Positions 9,701 to 17,659 are shown, numbered from the stretch's first letter. The stretch: DNA of 64,000 nucleotides from Acidobacteriota bacterium (GCA_016192145.1 JACPUT010000008.1:186001-250000), one strand, 5' to 3'. Numbers and translations: made by a program. The notes: generated by a model not told the origin, from the letters alone.

Positions 9701-10288
9701 ACGGAGACCGAACCGGTCCTGGCCGCCGCGGAGGGGCAGGCCTTCCTCGCCTACGGAAAGGGGGCCCTCGCGATGTGGTCCCTGCGGGACCTCCTGGGTG
9801 AGGAAAAGCTGAACCGGACCCTGCGCGATCTGCTGGCCGAGCAGGGCGCGCCCGGCACCCGGCCGACGACGGCGGATCTGCAGCGGCACCTCTTCGCCGC
9901 CGCAGAGCCCGCCCAGCAAACCCTCATTCGGGAATGGATGCAGCAAGTGGTGCTTTACGACCTGAAGCTGGACGCGGCCACCTGGCGGCGCCGGGCCGAC
10001 GGTCGGGTGGACCTGGACCTCCGCATCCAGGCCGGGAAGCGGCGCACCCATGCGAACGGGGGCGAGGAGGCCCTGACCTTCGAGGAAGCCATCGAGGTGG
10101 GAGTCCTCTCCGGGGATGAGGGACCGGAGGGCCGGGTGGCGACGGCTCGGCCCATGCTCAGGACGGGGCTGAACGAGGTGCGCCTGGTGCTGGACGCGCC
10201 TCCCGGCGAGGTCGTGGTGGATCCGGGCTGCCTGCGGATCGAGACGGATCGACGGGACAATCGGCGGAGAGTCACTGAAGTGAGGTAG
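6746..10288 (+). CDS. ABC-2 permease fused to an M1-family aminopeptidase domain
   Basis: A 1180-residue fusion. Residues 1-580 hold about twelve hydrophobic segments in two sets (from ALAAGLFLFFGVILG to AAAGFAIVFLATGGLFALRI), typical of an ABC-2 permease. The C-terminal half is a gluzincin peptidase: an FGGFATPGMILL substrate strand near residue 890, zinc ligands His925 and His929 in HEVGHQWWGH, and a third ligand Glu949 in LTESLTKYAEL. By my count 19 residues lie between HEVGH and this Glu, against 18 in standard M1 enzymes. The peptidase part should face the periplasm. Such fusions next to an ABC ATPase recur in Acidobacteriota and Bacteroidota; the substrate is unknown. Confidence 0.9.
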   Translation: MTSLLAFEWRYQTRQIAFALAAGLFLFFGVILGRNYNSLMMLVNGPYNVVQSMGLLSLVALFPLGVFTAGAMLRDREHGMEELIYATPIGRRPFLAARFAGASLATLAVFAFALLGLCLGPRLPGLDPAQVGAFRVAPYAFAFLVVALPNLLLAGALLFAVAALGRKAVLCHGAALLLYLLYWVGAALTNSPIMAGSTPEAQGGLGLSGLLDPFGLAPFYAQARYWTPYQQNTQLPSLDGVLLGNRLLWAAVAAGVLAFVHRTFPFRLLEGRRLGRKPAAEPGPADAERRDLEALPCTPSASRAFAASLRLDLALLLRNPLLPLFLLVWVAFAAPEAWARVAGGEYGSASYAVPSLLVEDLGRSLAGLGPLLVLFAASELFTRDRELRWSPLLDALPVSGRTIFAARLAVLAVLVGAIIALGIAAGVGVQLLRGGGLRGVGLHASLFLYSGLPLLLFAVACGAVHALAPGKYTGLLLTVGLLILVQKGEALGLEHPLLRPLDLPSVPHSDLDGFGEGARAFLLHGAYGTAFGGLLFLLGGALWRREPGARLGHRLRGLRVGSAAAGFAIVFLATGGLFALRIHQGGGFESRRASLDWRAGYERAYAALAALPQPRPTELTAQVDLDPSARTCRVEGRLRLLNDGAEPLGTVVAMQRRDALDTRLSIEGARVVRDARFGVWRFELGQPLLPGQSVDLAFASTFRGGALPEPDPMLTTNGSLLFGHRIVPALGYRRAYELTRDADRMARGLPARGVKADEGGEDEDAGEGSVVHRRPDWVRTDITVSTSPDQVVVAPGTFMGEWRAQGKRYFRYASARPQSFALAIASARYEIHRARRGGVALEVYAHPGHGRNAAAILEIAGASLERFQAAFGPYPHDTLRLVENTARWPFGGFATPGMILLGERRAFLLQPGTGEVDLLTRRVAHEVGHQWWGHQLAAAPGPGASMLTESLTKYAELLVVDAVRGRGEVERLLALERDRYLRGRTTETEPVLAAAEGQAFLAYGKGALAMWSLRDLLGEEKLNRTLRDLLAEQGAPGTRPTTADLQRHLFAAAEPAQQTLIREWMQQVVLYDLKLDAATWRRRADGRVDLDLRIQAGKRRTHANGGEEALTFEEAIEVGVLSGDEGPEGRVATARPMLRTGLNEVRLVLDAPPGEVVVDPGCLRIETDRRDNRRRVTEVR

Positions 10289-10340
10289 GCCAACCCTCAT
10301 GGCCTTCGGGAACGAATCTCAACGCGACCGACAACGGGAA

Positions 10341-10362
10341 AGGGGCGCCATGGGGCGCCCCT
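10341..10362. terminator. Hairpin terminator-like structure
   Basis: A perfect 9-bp stem (AGGGGCGCC / GGCGCCCCT) with a 4-nt loop lies 53 bp after the permease-M1 stop codon. It has no strong T-run. It also sits 22 bp beyond the decayed peroxiredoxin tail on the minus strand, mirroring the hairpin that follows the intact peroxiredoxin gene. Confidence 0.55.
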
Positions 10363-10384
10363 CGTCTCCCCGAGTGGGAATCAC

Positions 10385-10507
10385 TTACTTGGAAGCGACT
10401 TACTCCTTGAGGGAAGCCGCGTTGGGCTTGACTCGGCCCATCCTGGGCCTCGCCCTTCGGGCCCGCGCTTCGCGCAGGTCGGCCTCCGCATCCTGCTTCG
10501 GCTTCAT
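10385..10507 (-). pseudogene. Decayed duplicate of the peroxiredoxin 3' end (or a small chimeric ORF)
   Basis: Positions 10385-10429 match the 3' end of the adjacent peroxiredoxin (10601-10645) at 41 of 45 bases by my alignment. The last 29 bases are identical. In the copy the Tyr codon of KPNAASLKEYVASK has become a TAA stop, so the tail reads KPNAASLKE then stop. A 35-codon minus-strand ORF starts at 10507 with MKPKQDAEADLREARARR and runs into this tail. It has only weak ribosome-binding support and no recognisable domain. Most likely it is the relic of a tandem peroxiredoxin copy or of a local duplication. The rest of the 10289-10600 gap shows only the two hairpins listed separately. Confidence 0.6.
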
Positions 10508-10552
10508 CGCCCCATCAAGGCCATTCCGCCGAACGCCGCCCCTCAATGCAAC

Positions 10553-10574
10553 GCGGGCGCCTTTCGGCGCCCGC
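10553..10574 (-). terminator. Hairpin terminator-like structure after the peroxiredoxin gene
   Basis: A perfect 9-bp stem (GCGGGCGCC / GGCGCCCGC) with loop TTTC starts 26 bp beyond the peroxiredoxin stop codon. It lacks a clear T-tract on the minus strand, so intrinsic termination is likely but not certain. Confidence 0.6.
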
Positions 10575-10600
10575 TATTGGTGTGCATTTGGAACGGCGCC

Positions 10601-11182
10601 TTACTTGCTGGCGACGTACTCCTTGAGGGAAGCCGCGTTGGGCTTCATGGCCTTTTCGCCCTTGTGCCAGTTGGCGGGGCACACTTCGCCGTGCTCTTCG
10701 CTGAAGTCGACGGCGTCGAGGAGGCGCAGGACCTCATCCACGTTGCGGCCCAGGTCGTTGTGGTTCACGGTGATGTGCTTCAGCACGCCGTCCTTGTTGA
10801 TGATGAAGAGGCCGCGCAGGGCGATGCCGATGGGCAGGAGGACGTTGTAGTCCTGGGCGATGGTCTTGTTGAGGTCGGCCACGAGGGGGAACTGGATGCC
10901 CTTGATGCCGCCTTCCTTGCGGTCCATCTGGGTCCAGGCGAAGTGGCTGAACTTGGAGTCGACGGAGACGCCGATCACCTGGGTGTTGCGGGCCTCGAAC
11001 TCCTTGATGGCGTCGGAGAAGGCCAGGATCTCGGTGGGGCAGACGAAGGTGAAGTCGAGGGGGTAGAAGAAGAGGACGACCTTCTTGCCCTTGTAGTCGG
11101 ACAGGGAGATGTCCTTGAACTCGCCGTTCACGAGGGCGGCGGCCTTGAAATCGGGGGCGGGCTGGGTCACGAACGCGGCCAT
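10601..11182 (-). CDS. Typical 2-Cys peroxiredoxin (AhpC/Prx1 type)
   Basis: A 193-residue thiol peroxidase that reduces hydrogen peroxide and organic peroxides. The peroxidatic cysteine is Cys48 in FTFVCPTE and the resolving cysteine is Cys168 in GEVCPANW, both in the usual places for the typical 2-Cys class. The ATG at 11182 (MAAFVTQPAPDF) is chosen over an in-frame ATG at 11194 because GGAGG lies 6 nt before it. No reductase partner (AhpF or thioredoxin reductase) is next to it. A damaged duplicate of its last codons lies downstream. The promoter region upstream is shared with the divergent arcA gene and holds repeat element E1. Confidence 0.95.
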   Translation of the reverse strand: MAAFVTQPAPDFKAAALVNGEFKDISLSDYKGKKVVLFFYPLDFTFVCPTEILAFSDAIKEFEARNTQVIGVSVDSKFSHFAWTQMDRKEGGIKGIQFPLVADLNKTIAQDYNVLLPIGIALRGLFIINKDGVLKHITVNHNDLGRNVDEVLRLLDAVDFSEEHGEVCPANWHKGEKAMKPNAASLKEYVASK

Positions 11183-11273
11183 GGAGACCTCCATAAAAGG
11201 GAATTTCCAGGCTAGCCCCGGGGGCCAGAGGGGGCAAGGGTAATTCCTACTGGAATGGTCGGGAATTGGGGAG

Positions 11274-11455
11274 TCCTTAGTCCTTAGTCCTTAGTCCTTA
11301 GTCCTTGGTCCTTAGTCGCATGCCTCGGGCACGGCTCACCCATTTCGGCCCGATCCTGCAAGTCCAAAGCCCTGCCCCCAAGCTGGGTCGGCGCCAGCCA
11401 AGGACCAAGGACCAAGGACCAAGGACCAAGGACCAAGGACCAAGGACCAAGGACC
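11274..11455. repeat. E1: heptamer inverted-repeat element
   Basis: The left array has six 7-nt units at 11274-11315 (TCCTTAG five times, TCCTTGG once). The right array has eight exact AAGGACC units at 11400-11455. The arrays are inverted relative to each other and separated by 84 bp ending in GGGTCGGCGCCAGCC. That end is shared, as reverse complement, with E4 and E9. In a minus-strand transcript the unit pairs would be complementary allowing one G-U wobble each. The element fills the gap between two divergent genes, so unit-number change would alter promoter spacing. The 11183-11566 gap holds nothing else I can assign except a possible TACACT -10 hexamer near 11467. Confidence 0.85.
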
Positions 11456-11566
11456 CGATCCCTCCGCTACACTGTTCCCCTTCCCCTGGCCTCGCCTGGC
11501 GGCCCCCGCGGGTTGCCCTTCAGCTGGTGTGATATCGGCGCGATGGTCAGGAACAGAGCCCCTTCC

Positions 11567-12871
11567 ATGTCGAATCCGATCCAGTTGTCGGTCTTCTCGG
11601 AAATCCACCGCCTCCGCCAGGTCGTCGTCCACAGCCCCGGTCCCGAGGTGGACCTCATGGTCCCCGGGATGATGGAGAAGCTCCTCTTCGACGACATCCT
11701 CTACGGCGACCAGGCCCGCAGCGAACACGCCCAGTTCCGGCAAGTGCTGCGCAAGGTGGCCGACGAGGTGCTCGACGTGCAGGACCTCTTCGTGGAGGCC
11801 ATGGCCTCGGATTCCGTGAAGTTCAGCTTCATCGAGGACCTCCGCAAGCTGGTGGACCTGCCCGACGACACCTGCAACCGCCTGCGGGACATGCCCGCGG
11901 CGGACGTGGCCCGCAGCGTCATCACCGGGATCCCATGGGCGGACATGCAGCTCCAGACCCACTGGCAACGGGAGTTCGACTACCAGCTGAACCCCATCCC
12001 GAACCTGCTATTCATGCGCGATCCCGCCTCCGTGGTGGGCGACGGCTACACGGTGAACGCCATGGCCACGCCGGCGCGGCAGCGGGAGAGCCTCGTGATG
12101 GCGACGATCTTCCGCCACCACCCCCGCTTCAGCCACCTCACGGACAACGACCTCTGGTTCGACCAGACGACGCCCCTCATCCGCGGCGAGATCAAGGTGC
12201 CCCAGAGCCTGGAAGGCGGCGACATCCTCGTGCTCAGCGACAAGGTGCTGGCCGTGGGTTGCAGCGAGCGCACCACCACGGACGCCGTGCACATCCTCGC
12301 CGAGAGCCTGCGCCAGGACTTCCGCCGGGGCGAGGGCACCTTCGAGTGGCTCTTCATGGTGCTCATGCCCAAGAAGCGCTCGGCCATGCACCTGGACACG
12401 ATCTTCACGCGCATCAATGAAGATGAATGCCTCGTCTACCCGCCCTACTTCACGGATGGCAGCCGCGAATTGCTCAACGTCGTGAAGATCGACCTGCGCC
12501 AGGAGGAGCTGCGATTCACCACGCAGCCCAACCTCCTCAAGGCCCTGCGCCCCGTGGGCATCGACTTAAAGCCCATCTTCTGCGGCGGGCAGGACTACAT
12601 CAAGCAGCAGCGGGAGCAGTGGACGGACGGCGCCAACGCCTTCGCCCTGGCTCCCGGCGTCATCACCAGCTACACCCGCAACGAGGCCACGGCGGAGGAG
12701 CTTTCCCGGGCGGGCTACCGCGTGGTGCCCGCGCGGGAGCTGCTGAACGGCGATTCGATCAACCTGCTCGATGGCGGCAAGTATCTGGTGCAGATCGAGA
12801 GCGGGGAACTGAGCCGCGCTCGCGGCGGCCCGCGCTGCATGACCATGCCCCTGAGCCGAGATGGACGCTGA
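11567..12871 (+). CDS. arcA: Arginine deiminase
   Basis: A 434-residue enzyme that hydrolyses L-arginine to citrulline and ammonia. Guanidino-modifying-enzyme motifs are all present: FMRDPASVVGDG (substrate Asp), EGGDILVLSDKVLAVG, the catalytic His in AMHLDTIF, and the catalytic Cys near the C-terminus in GGPRCMTMPLSRD. Length fits the family (about 410). The ATG at 11567 is preferred; an in-frame ATG at 11543 would add 8 residues. No arcB, arcC or arginine/ornithine antiporter lies nearby, so a complete arginine deiminase energy pathway is not encoded here. The 3' end overlaps the next gene by 11 bp. Confidence 0.93.
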   Translation: MSNPIQLSVFSEIHRLRQVVVHSPGPEVDLMVPGMMEKLLFDDILYGDQARSEHAQFRQVLRKVADEVLDVQDLFVEAMASDSVKFSFIEDLRKLVDLPDDTCNRLRDMPAADVARSVITGIPWADMQLQTHWQREFDYQLNPIPNLLFMRDPASVVGDGYTVNAMATPARQRESLVMATIFRHHPRFSHLTDNDLWFDQTTPLIRGEIKVPQSLEGGDILVLSDKVLAVGCSERTTTDAVHILAESLRQDFRRGEGTFEWLFMVLMPKKRSAMHLDTIFTRINEDECLVYPPYFTDGSRELLNVVKIDLRQEELRFTTQPNLLKALRPVGIDLKPIFCGGQDYIKQQREQWTDGANAFALAPGVITSYTRNEATAEELSRAGYRVVPARELLNGDSINLLDGGKYLVQIESGELSRARGGPRCMTMPLSRDGR

Positions 12872-14666
12872 ATCCCTGATCCACCGCCCCTGGGCGCGGC
12901 TGGCGGGGTTCACGCTGGCGCTGCACCTGGGGGCATTGGTTTTCGTAGGGCCCCGGCCCCACGGGGCCCAGTGGCTGGCCCTGGGGTTGGGCCCCCTGGT
13001 GGCCTGGGGCCTCCTGCGGCCCCTGATCCATCGACTCTCACCGCGGGGGCTGAGCCTGCTCTTCGCCGCCTGGGGGGCCTGGATGGCCTTCTGCCTGGGC
13101 CATCGGCTCTTCCTGGGAACCTATCCCGATCACGGAACGCTGGAGTTCACCTTCTCCGAGCCGAGCTATGCCTGGACGCTGGTGAAGGATCGGCTCCGCC
13201 TGGGCACGTTCGCCTTCCTGGGGGGCGGGGCCCTGCTGGGTTGGGTGGCTTCGATGAACCTGGGGCAGGAGCGGCGCGGGGGCGTGCGCGCCCGCTGGGC
13301 CGGGATCCTGATCGCGATCGCGGGCCTCGGATTCGTGGACGCCAAGGGCTTCTCCCTCTCCGGGGTGTCGCCGGAGGCGAGCACCCTCCTCATGTTCGGG
13401 CAGACCCGAGCCCGTCGCATCGGCCTGGGGGGCCTGCGGCGGGCCCTGGGCCGCCAGTTGCCGGCTCAGGGCCCGACCCCTCCCTTTTCCGTGCTGCTTC
13501 TCGTCCATGAGAGCCTGGGGCCGCTGGCCCTCGACGCGGAAGTCGCGCCCTTCCTCCATGGCGCGCTGGAGCGAGGGGATCTCCGGGGCTTTCCGAGAGC
13601 CTATGCCTCCGCGTCCATGACGGACGTGGCGCTGCCGAGCCTCCTCAGCGGCGTGAATCCCGTGCAGGGGTCCCAGCTCTACCACCGTGTGCCCCTGCTC
13701 TGGCACCGGGCCAAGGCCGCGGGGCTTTCCACGGGCTTCTTCTCCGTGCAGCGCCTGAACTACTATGGCTTCCCCGATTTCCTGCTGGCGGATGGCCTCG
13801 ACGCCTGGGAGAGCGCCGATCATGCCGGCCTGTCCCTCGTGAACGATACGGGCGCCGACGATGGCTGGCTGGAGGGCCAGCTGGAGGCGTGGCTCCAGCG
13901 CCAGGGAGACCGCCCCACCTTCACCGTGCTGCAGTTCAATGCCACGCATGCGCCCGGCCTGGAGCGGCCGGAATACAAGGCCTGGACGGCCGCGCGGGTG
14001 GCCGCCCGCTGGCCCGAGGTGCATCCCCTCCGCCGGGAAGCCCTCGCCCGTTACCTCAACGCCTGCGCCTACCTGGATGCGGTGCAGGCCCGGATCTTCC
14101 GGATCCTGGAGGCGAAGGGGCGATTGGACCGGACCTGGATCATCGCCACCGCCGATCATGGCGAGGCGTGGGAAGGCCCCCCCCGGGGGCGCCTGGACGA
14201 TCTGCGGGCCGCGGCCCTGCAGGTCCCCCTCTGGATGCGCCTGCCGAAGGGTTTCCCGGAGGCCTGGCGCGCGAACCTCGAAGCCAGCCGCGGCCGCCTC
14301 GTGGGCAATCAGGATTTGATGCCGACGTTGGCGGAAGCCTTCGGCCAGCTCCCGGCCACCTTCCCGGGCACCCTGGGCGCCTCCCTCCTCTCCCCGCTGC
14401 CCCCGGATCGGACCTTGCTCTCCCACAACAGCGGGGAAATCCGTCGCCGGGATCCCGAAGCCCTCTCGGTGCTCATGGAGGAAGGTGAGGCGCTGTATCA
14501 GGTGCGGTGGCACACCGCGGAGGGTCTCCAGGCGGCCCGCCCGGCGGGGCTCTGGGAATCCCGGGTCGAACCCGATGCCGGTCATAAGTTGCGAGCGCGG
14601 AAGGCGTTGGAGGACGCGGGCTCGGGTGGGCCGGCCAAATCCCTGGCCCGGCATCTGGTAGACTAA
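12861..14666 (+). CDS. Membrane-anchored sulfatase / phosphoethanolamine-transferase-like protein
   Basis: A 601-residue protein with about four N-terminal membrane helices (residues 12-180, such as LAGFTLALHLGALVFVG). An alkaline-phosphatase-superfamily domain follows. Visible features are the core strand FSVLLLVHESLG, the region of the nucleophile (SASMTDVALPSLLSGV), FTVLQFNATHAPG, and a metal-binding TADHGEAWEG. This layout is that of LtaS/EptA-like enzymes, which move phospho-groups onto envelope molecules or cleave sulfate esters; the substrate cannot be told. The gene overlaps arcA by 11 bp and ends just before a strong terminator. Confidence 0.82.
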   Translation: MDAESLIHRPWARLAGFTLALHLGALVFVGPRPHGAQWLALGLGPLVAWGLLRPLIHRLSPRGLSLLFAAWGAWMAFCLGHRLFLGTYPDHGTLEFTFSEPSYAWTLVKDRLRLGTFAFLGGGALLGWVASMNLGQERRGGVRARWAGILIAIAGLGFVDAKGFSLSGVSPEASTLLMFGQTRARRIGLGGLRRALGRQLPAQGPTPPFSVLLLVHESLGPLALDAEVAPFLHGALERGDLRGFPRAYASASMTDVALPSLLSGVNPVQGSQLYHRVPLLWHRAKAAGLSTGFFSVQRLNYYGFPDFLLADGLDAWESADHAGLSLVNDTGADDGWLEGQLEAWLQRQGDRPTFTVLQFNATHAPGLERPEYKAWTAARVAARWPEVHPLRREALARYLNACAYLDAVQARIFRILEAKGRLDRTWIIATADHGEAWEGPPRGRLDDLRAAALQVPLWMRLPKGFPEAWRANLEASRGRLVGNQDLMPTLAEAFGQLPATFPGTLGASLLSPLPPDRTLLSHNSGEIRRRDPEALSVLMEEGEALYQVRWHTAEGLQAARPAGLWESRVEPDAGHKLRARKALEDAGSGGPAKSLARHLVD

Positions 14667-14674
14667 GGTCTGGT

Positions 14675-14704
14675 CGCCTCGGATTCCCCGAGGCGCCTTT
14701 TTTT
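14675..14704 (+). terminator. Rho-independent terminator
   Basis: An 8-bp stem (CGCCTCGG at 14675-14682, CCGAGGCG at 14688-14695) with a 5-nt loop is followed by CC and seven T at 14698-14704. It ends the arcA-sulfatase transcript only 18 bp before the GTG of lpxL. Confidence 0.9.
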
Positions 14705-14722
14705 CATCCCCATCCCCATCCC

Positions 14723-15682
14723 GTGACCTCGACCCTGACCTTCCGCCATCGCCTGGAATTCATCGTGGCCCGCGCCATCGAGCAGATGATGTCCATCTTC
14801 CCGCGCCCCACGGTGCTGACCTTCGGGGAGATGCTTGGCGAGGTGTTCTACCGAGTGGATGCCCGCCATCGGCGGGTGGCCCAGGACAACCTCCGGGAGG
14901 CCGCCTTGGGGCTGGATGAGGCCGGGATCCGGGCGACGGCCCGGGCCAGCTTCCGGCACTTCGGCGCCATGTTCCTTTCGAACATCGTCATGGCCAAGGC
15001 CGATCCCGAGGAGTTGGCCTCCTGGATCGAACTGGAGGGGCTGGAGCACTTCGATGCCGCCCGCGCCAGCGGCAAGGGCTTCATCCAACTCACGGGCCAC
15101 TATGGGGATTGGGAAGCGCTCGCGCTGGCCCAGAGCCAGGCGGGCCGCCACCTCTCCGTCATCGCCAGGGAGCTGGACAACCCGGCGCTGGAAGCCTGGA
15201 TGATGGCCTTCCGGACGCGCTTCGGGAACCGGGTCATCACCAAGGACGGCGGCGCCCGCGGGGCCATCAAGGCCTTCCGCCAGGGCGATGGCGTGGGCTA
15301 CCTCCTGGATCAGGACGCCCTCGGCATGGGCCTCTTCGTCCCCTTCCTGGGGCGTTGGGCGAGCACCTTCAGCAGCGCGGGCACCATGGCGGTGCGCCTG
15401 CAGGTGCCCGTGCTGCCCGTCTTCAGCTGGCCCACGCCCGAGGGCAAGGTCCACGTCCGGTTCCATGCGCCCTTCACCGTGGAGCCCACCGGGGATGATT
15501 CCCGGGATGTCTGGGAGGCCACGCGCCAAATGGTGGCTTGCATTGAAACCCAGATCCGCCAGGACCCCCGCTGGTGGTTCTGGATGCACAACCGATTCAA
15601 GACCCGCCCCGGCTCCCCGGGTGCGCCTCCCCTGCCGCCGGCGGAGTGGCTAGACTACTCCTCCACCCCCGCCTCCAACTGA
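14723..15682 (+). CDS. lpxL: Lipid A biosynthesis acyltransferase (LpxL/HtrB family)
   Basis: A 319-residue acyltransferase that adds secondary acyl chains to lipid A on the inner membrane. The catalytic H-x4-D/E motif is GHYGDWE near residue 129. Other family stretches are DGGARGAIKAFRQGDGVGYLLDQD, VPFLGRWASTFSSAGTMA and WWFWMHNRFKTRP. It starts with GTG at 14723. A terminator ends 18 bp upstream, so either a promoter lies very close or expression depends on read-through. greA begins 24 bp after its stop. This gene is direct evidence for a Gram-negative outer membrane. Confidence 0.92.
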   Translation: MTSTLTFRHRLEFIVARAIEQMMSIFPRPTVLTFGEMLGEVFYRVDARHRRVAQDNLREAALGLDEAGIRATARASFRHFGAMFLSNIVMAKADPEELASWIELEGLEHFDAARASGKGFIQLTGHYGDWEALALAQSQAGRHLSVIARELDNPALEAWMMAFRTRFGNRVITKDGGARGAIKAFRQGDGVGYLLDQDALGMGLFVPFLGRWASTFSSAGTMAVRLQVPVLPVFSWPTPEGKVHVRFHAPFTVEPTGDDSRDVWEATRQMVACIETQIRQDPRWWFWMHNRFKTRPGSPGAPPLPPAEWLDYSSTPASN

Positions 15683-15705
15683 ACTCGAACGATTCCGGAT
15701 TCATC

Positions 15706-16176
15706 ATGCCCAAGCACGTTCTCGCCAAACTGGAATTCGAGCTCCGCGAGCTCCGCCAGGCCCTCCTCGTGGAAATCCCCCAGGAGATCGCCCGGGCCGC
15801 CGGCCAGGGTGACCTTTCCGAAAACGCCGAATACGAACAAGCCTTGGCCAAGCGCGATATGTTCCAGGCCAAGGTGGTGTCCATGGAAAAGCGCATCGCC
15901 GAGCTGGCGAGCCTCGACATCGCCCGCCTTCCCCGGAACAAGGTGGCCTACGGCTCCAGGATCACGGTGCTCGACCTGGATAGCGAGGTCGAATATACCT
16001 ATCGGCTGGTTCTGCCTGAAGAGCTGGGTGAGGATCCCGGCCTTTTGAGCATCAGCAGCCCCATCGGCATGGCCCTGGTGGGCCACGAAGAAGGCAGCGA
16101 AATTAGGATTCAGATTCCCGCCGGAGTTAGGCGATACGAGATTCTGGAGCTCAAGACCATCCACGACGTGGCCTGA
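15706..16176 (+). CDS. greA: Transcription elongation factor GreA/GreB family
   Basis: A 156-residue factor that stimulates transcript cleavage in backtracked RNA polymerase. The N-terminal coiled coil carries the acidic tip motif [14 protein letters not shown]. The C-terminal FKBP-like domain has [25 protein letters not shown] and [18 protein letters not shown]. The ATG at 15706 gives the canonical start ([16 protein letters not shown]). The stop codon overlaps an ATG at 16176 (TGATG) that is in frame with clpX. Confidence 0.95.
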   Translation: MPKHVLAKLEFELRELRQALLVEIPQEIARAAGQGDLSENAEYEQALAKRDMFQAKVVSMEKRIAELASLDIARLPRNKVAYGSRITVLDLDSEVEYTYRLVLPEELGEDPGLLSISSPIGMALVGHEEGSEIRIQIPAGVRRYEILELKTIHDVA

Positions 16177-16253
16177 TGCTCGGCCCGGATGAACCGCAAG
16201 ACCCCAAGGAACCCAAGAACCTGGATAAGCCCAAGGAAAGGGGTCGCGCCACC

Positions 16254-17501
16254 ATGAACAAATACAAGCGCGAACAGAAATGCTCCTTCTGCGGCAAGGG
16301 CCCGCAGGAAGTGGAACAGCTCCTCGCGGGGCCCGACGCCTTCATCTGCAACGAGTGCGTGGAAGCGGGCAACCTGCAGCTGCGCCTGGGCCGCCAAGGC
16401 AAGGGCGGCGTGGGCCGCCACGAGACGAAGCTGGCCCGCCCCAAGGAGATCAAAGCCAACCTGGATGACTACGTCATCGGGCAGGAGGAGGCCAAGAAGC
16501 GCCTCTCCGTGGCCGTGTACAACCACTACAAGCGCATCCTCACCCCCAAGAAGGCCCTGGGCGCCACGGAGGTGGAACTCTCCAAGAGCAACATCCTGCT
16601 CATCGGCCCCACGGGCACGGGCAAGACGCTGCTGGCCCAGACCCTGGCGCGCTTCCTGGATGTTCCCCTCGCCATGGCCGACGCCACCACGCTGACGGAA
16701 GCCGGCTACGTGGGCGAGGACGTGGAGAACATCCTCACCAAGCTCCTGCAGGCCGCCAACTACGACGTGGAGCGGGCCCAGCGCGGCATCGTCTTCATCG
16801 ACGAAATCGACAAGATCGGCCGCAAGAGCGAGAACCCCTCCATCACCCGCGACGTCTCCGGCGAGGGCGTGCAGCAGGCCCTCCTCAAGCTCGTGGAAGG
16901 CACCGTGGCCAACGTGCCCCCGCAGGGCGGCCGCAAGCACCCCCACCAGGAGTTCATCCAGCTGGACACGGCCAACATCCTGTTCATCTGCGGCGGTGCC
17001 TTCGTGGGCATCGAGGACATCATCAAGCAGCGCGTGCGGGCCAAGGCCGTGGGCTTCGGCGCCTCCCCCAACTCCAAGGAGTCCAAGGAGAACCTGCTGG
17101 CGCTGGCCGAGCCCGAGGACATCATCAAATTCGGCCTCATCCCCGAGCTGGTGGGCCGCCTCCCCGTGATGGCGAGCCTCACGCCCCTGGACCGCGAGGC
17201 CCTCGTGCGCATCCTCACCCAGCCCAAGAACGCCGTCTCCAAGCAGTTCCAGAAGCTCTTCGAGATGGATGACGTGGAGCTCACCTTCGACGAGGGGGCC
17301 CTGGAGGCCATCGCCGACCAGGCCCTCACCCGCAAGCTGGGCGCCCGCGGCCTGCGGAGCCTCCTGGAGCAGATCCTCCTGGAGCCCATGTTCGAGCTCC
17401 CCTCCGCCGAACGCACCCAGAAGGAGAGCCTCCGGCTCACCCGGGCCAAGGTCGAGGAAGTGCTGGGCCTGCCCCCCACGGAGATCTCGGCCGCGGGCTG
17501 A
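16254..17501 (+). CDS. clpX: ATP-dependent Clp protease ATP-binding subunit ClpX
   Basis: A 415-residue AAA+ unfoldase that feeds substrates to ClpP. The N-terminal zinc-binding domain has CSFC and CNEC. Walker A is GPTGTGKT near residue 118, Walker B is IVFIDEIDK, the RKH pore residues are in [10 protein letters not shown], and sensor II is in [13 protein letters not shown]. The ATG at 16254 has AAGGAAAGGGG before it and gives the usual start ([15 protein letters not shown]). An in-frame ATG at 16176, overlapping the greA stop, would add 26 Pro/Lys-rich residues not usual in ClpX. No clpP lies in the window. Confidence 0.96.
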   Translation: MNKYKREQKCSFCGKGPQEVEQLLAGPDAFICNECVEAGNLQLRLGRQGKGGVGRHETKLARPKEIKANLDDYVIGQEEAKKRLSVAVYNHYKRILTPKKALGATEVELSKSNILLIGPTGTGKTLLAQTLARFLDVPLAMADATTLTEAGYVGEDVENILTKLLQAANYDVERAQRGIVFIDEIDKIGRKSENPSITRDVSGEGVQQALLKLVEGTVANVPPQGGRKHPHQEFIQLDTANILFICGGAFVGIEDIIKQRVRAKAVGFGASPNSKESKENLLALAEPEDIIKFGLIPELVGRLPVMASLTPLDREALVRILTQPKNAVSKQFQKLFEMDDVELTFDEGALEAIADQALTRKLGARGLRSLLEQILLEPMFELPSAERTQKESLRLTRAKVEEVLGLPPTEISAAG

Positions 17502-17514
17502 TGAGGCCTGGAAC

Positions 17515-17598
17515 CGCGAATGACGCGAATTTTCGCGAATGAAAGGCCGGCTCGATCCATTCCCGGCTTTTAATTCGCGTCCATTCGCGTCATTCGCG
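17515..17598. repeat. E2: CGCGAAT inverted-repeat element between clpX and lon
   Basis: The left arm has CGCGAAT at 17515, 17524 and 17534, with spacers GA and TTT. The right arm has ATTCGCG at 17573, 17583 and 17592, with spacers TCC and TC. Outside the units both arms continue the match (GGAAC on the left, GTTCC on the right). The 32-nt middle is unpaired. The left arm starts 13 nt after the clpX stop codon, so it would be transcribed as a long hairpin. The arm with TTT comes first in the direction of transcription, as in E5 and E6. Confidence 0.85.
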
Positions 17599-17659
17599 GT
17601 TCCCTTCTTGTCGTTTCCTTCCCACCCGCCGATAGAATGAGCCTGGAGCCTTCCGCCGC

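Noticed and set aside
11400-11455. Possible CRISPR array
   Set aside because: The 7-nt units are contiguous, with no spacers, and no cas genes are near. It is a simple tandem array paired with an inverted one.
16176-16253. 26-residue N-terminal extension of ClpX starting on the greA stop codon
   Set aside because: The sequence is not ClpX-like, and the ATG at 16254 has a strong purine-rich site. It is kept only as an alternative start.
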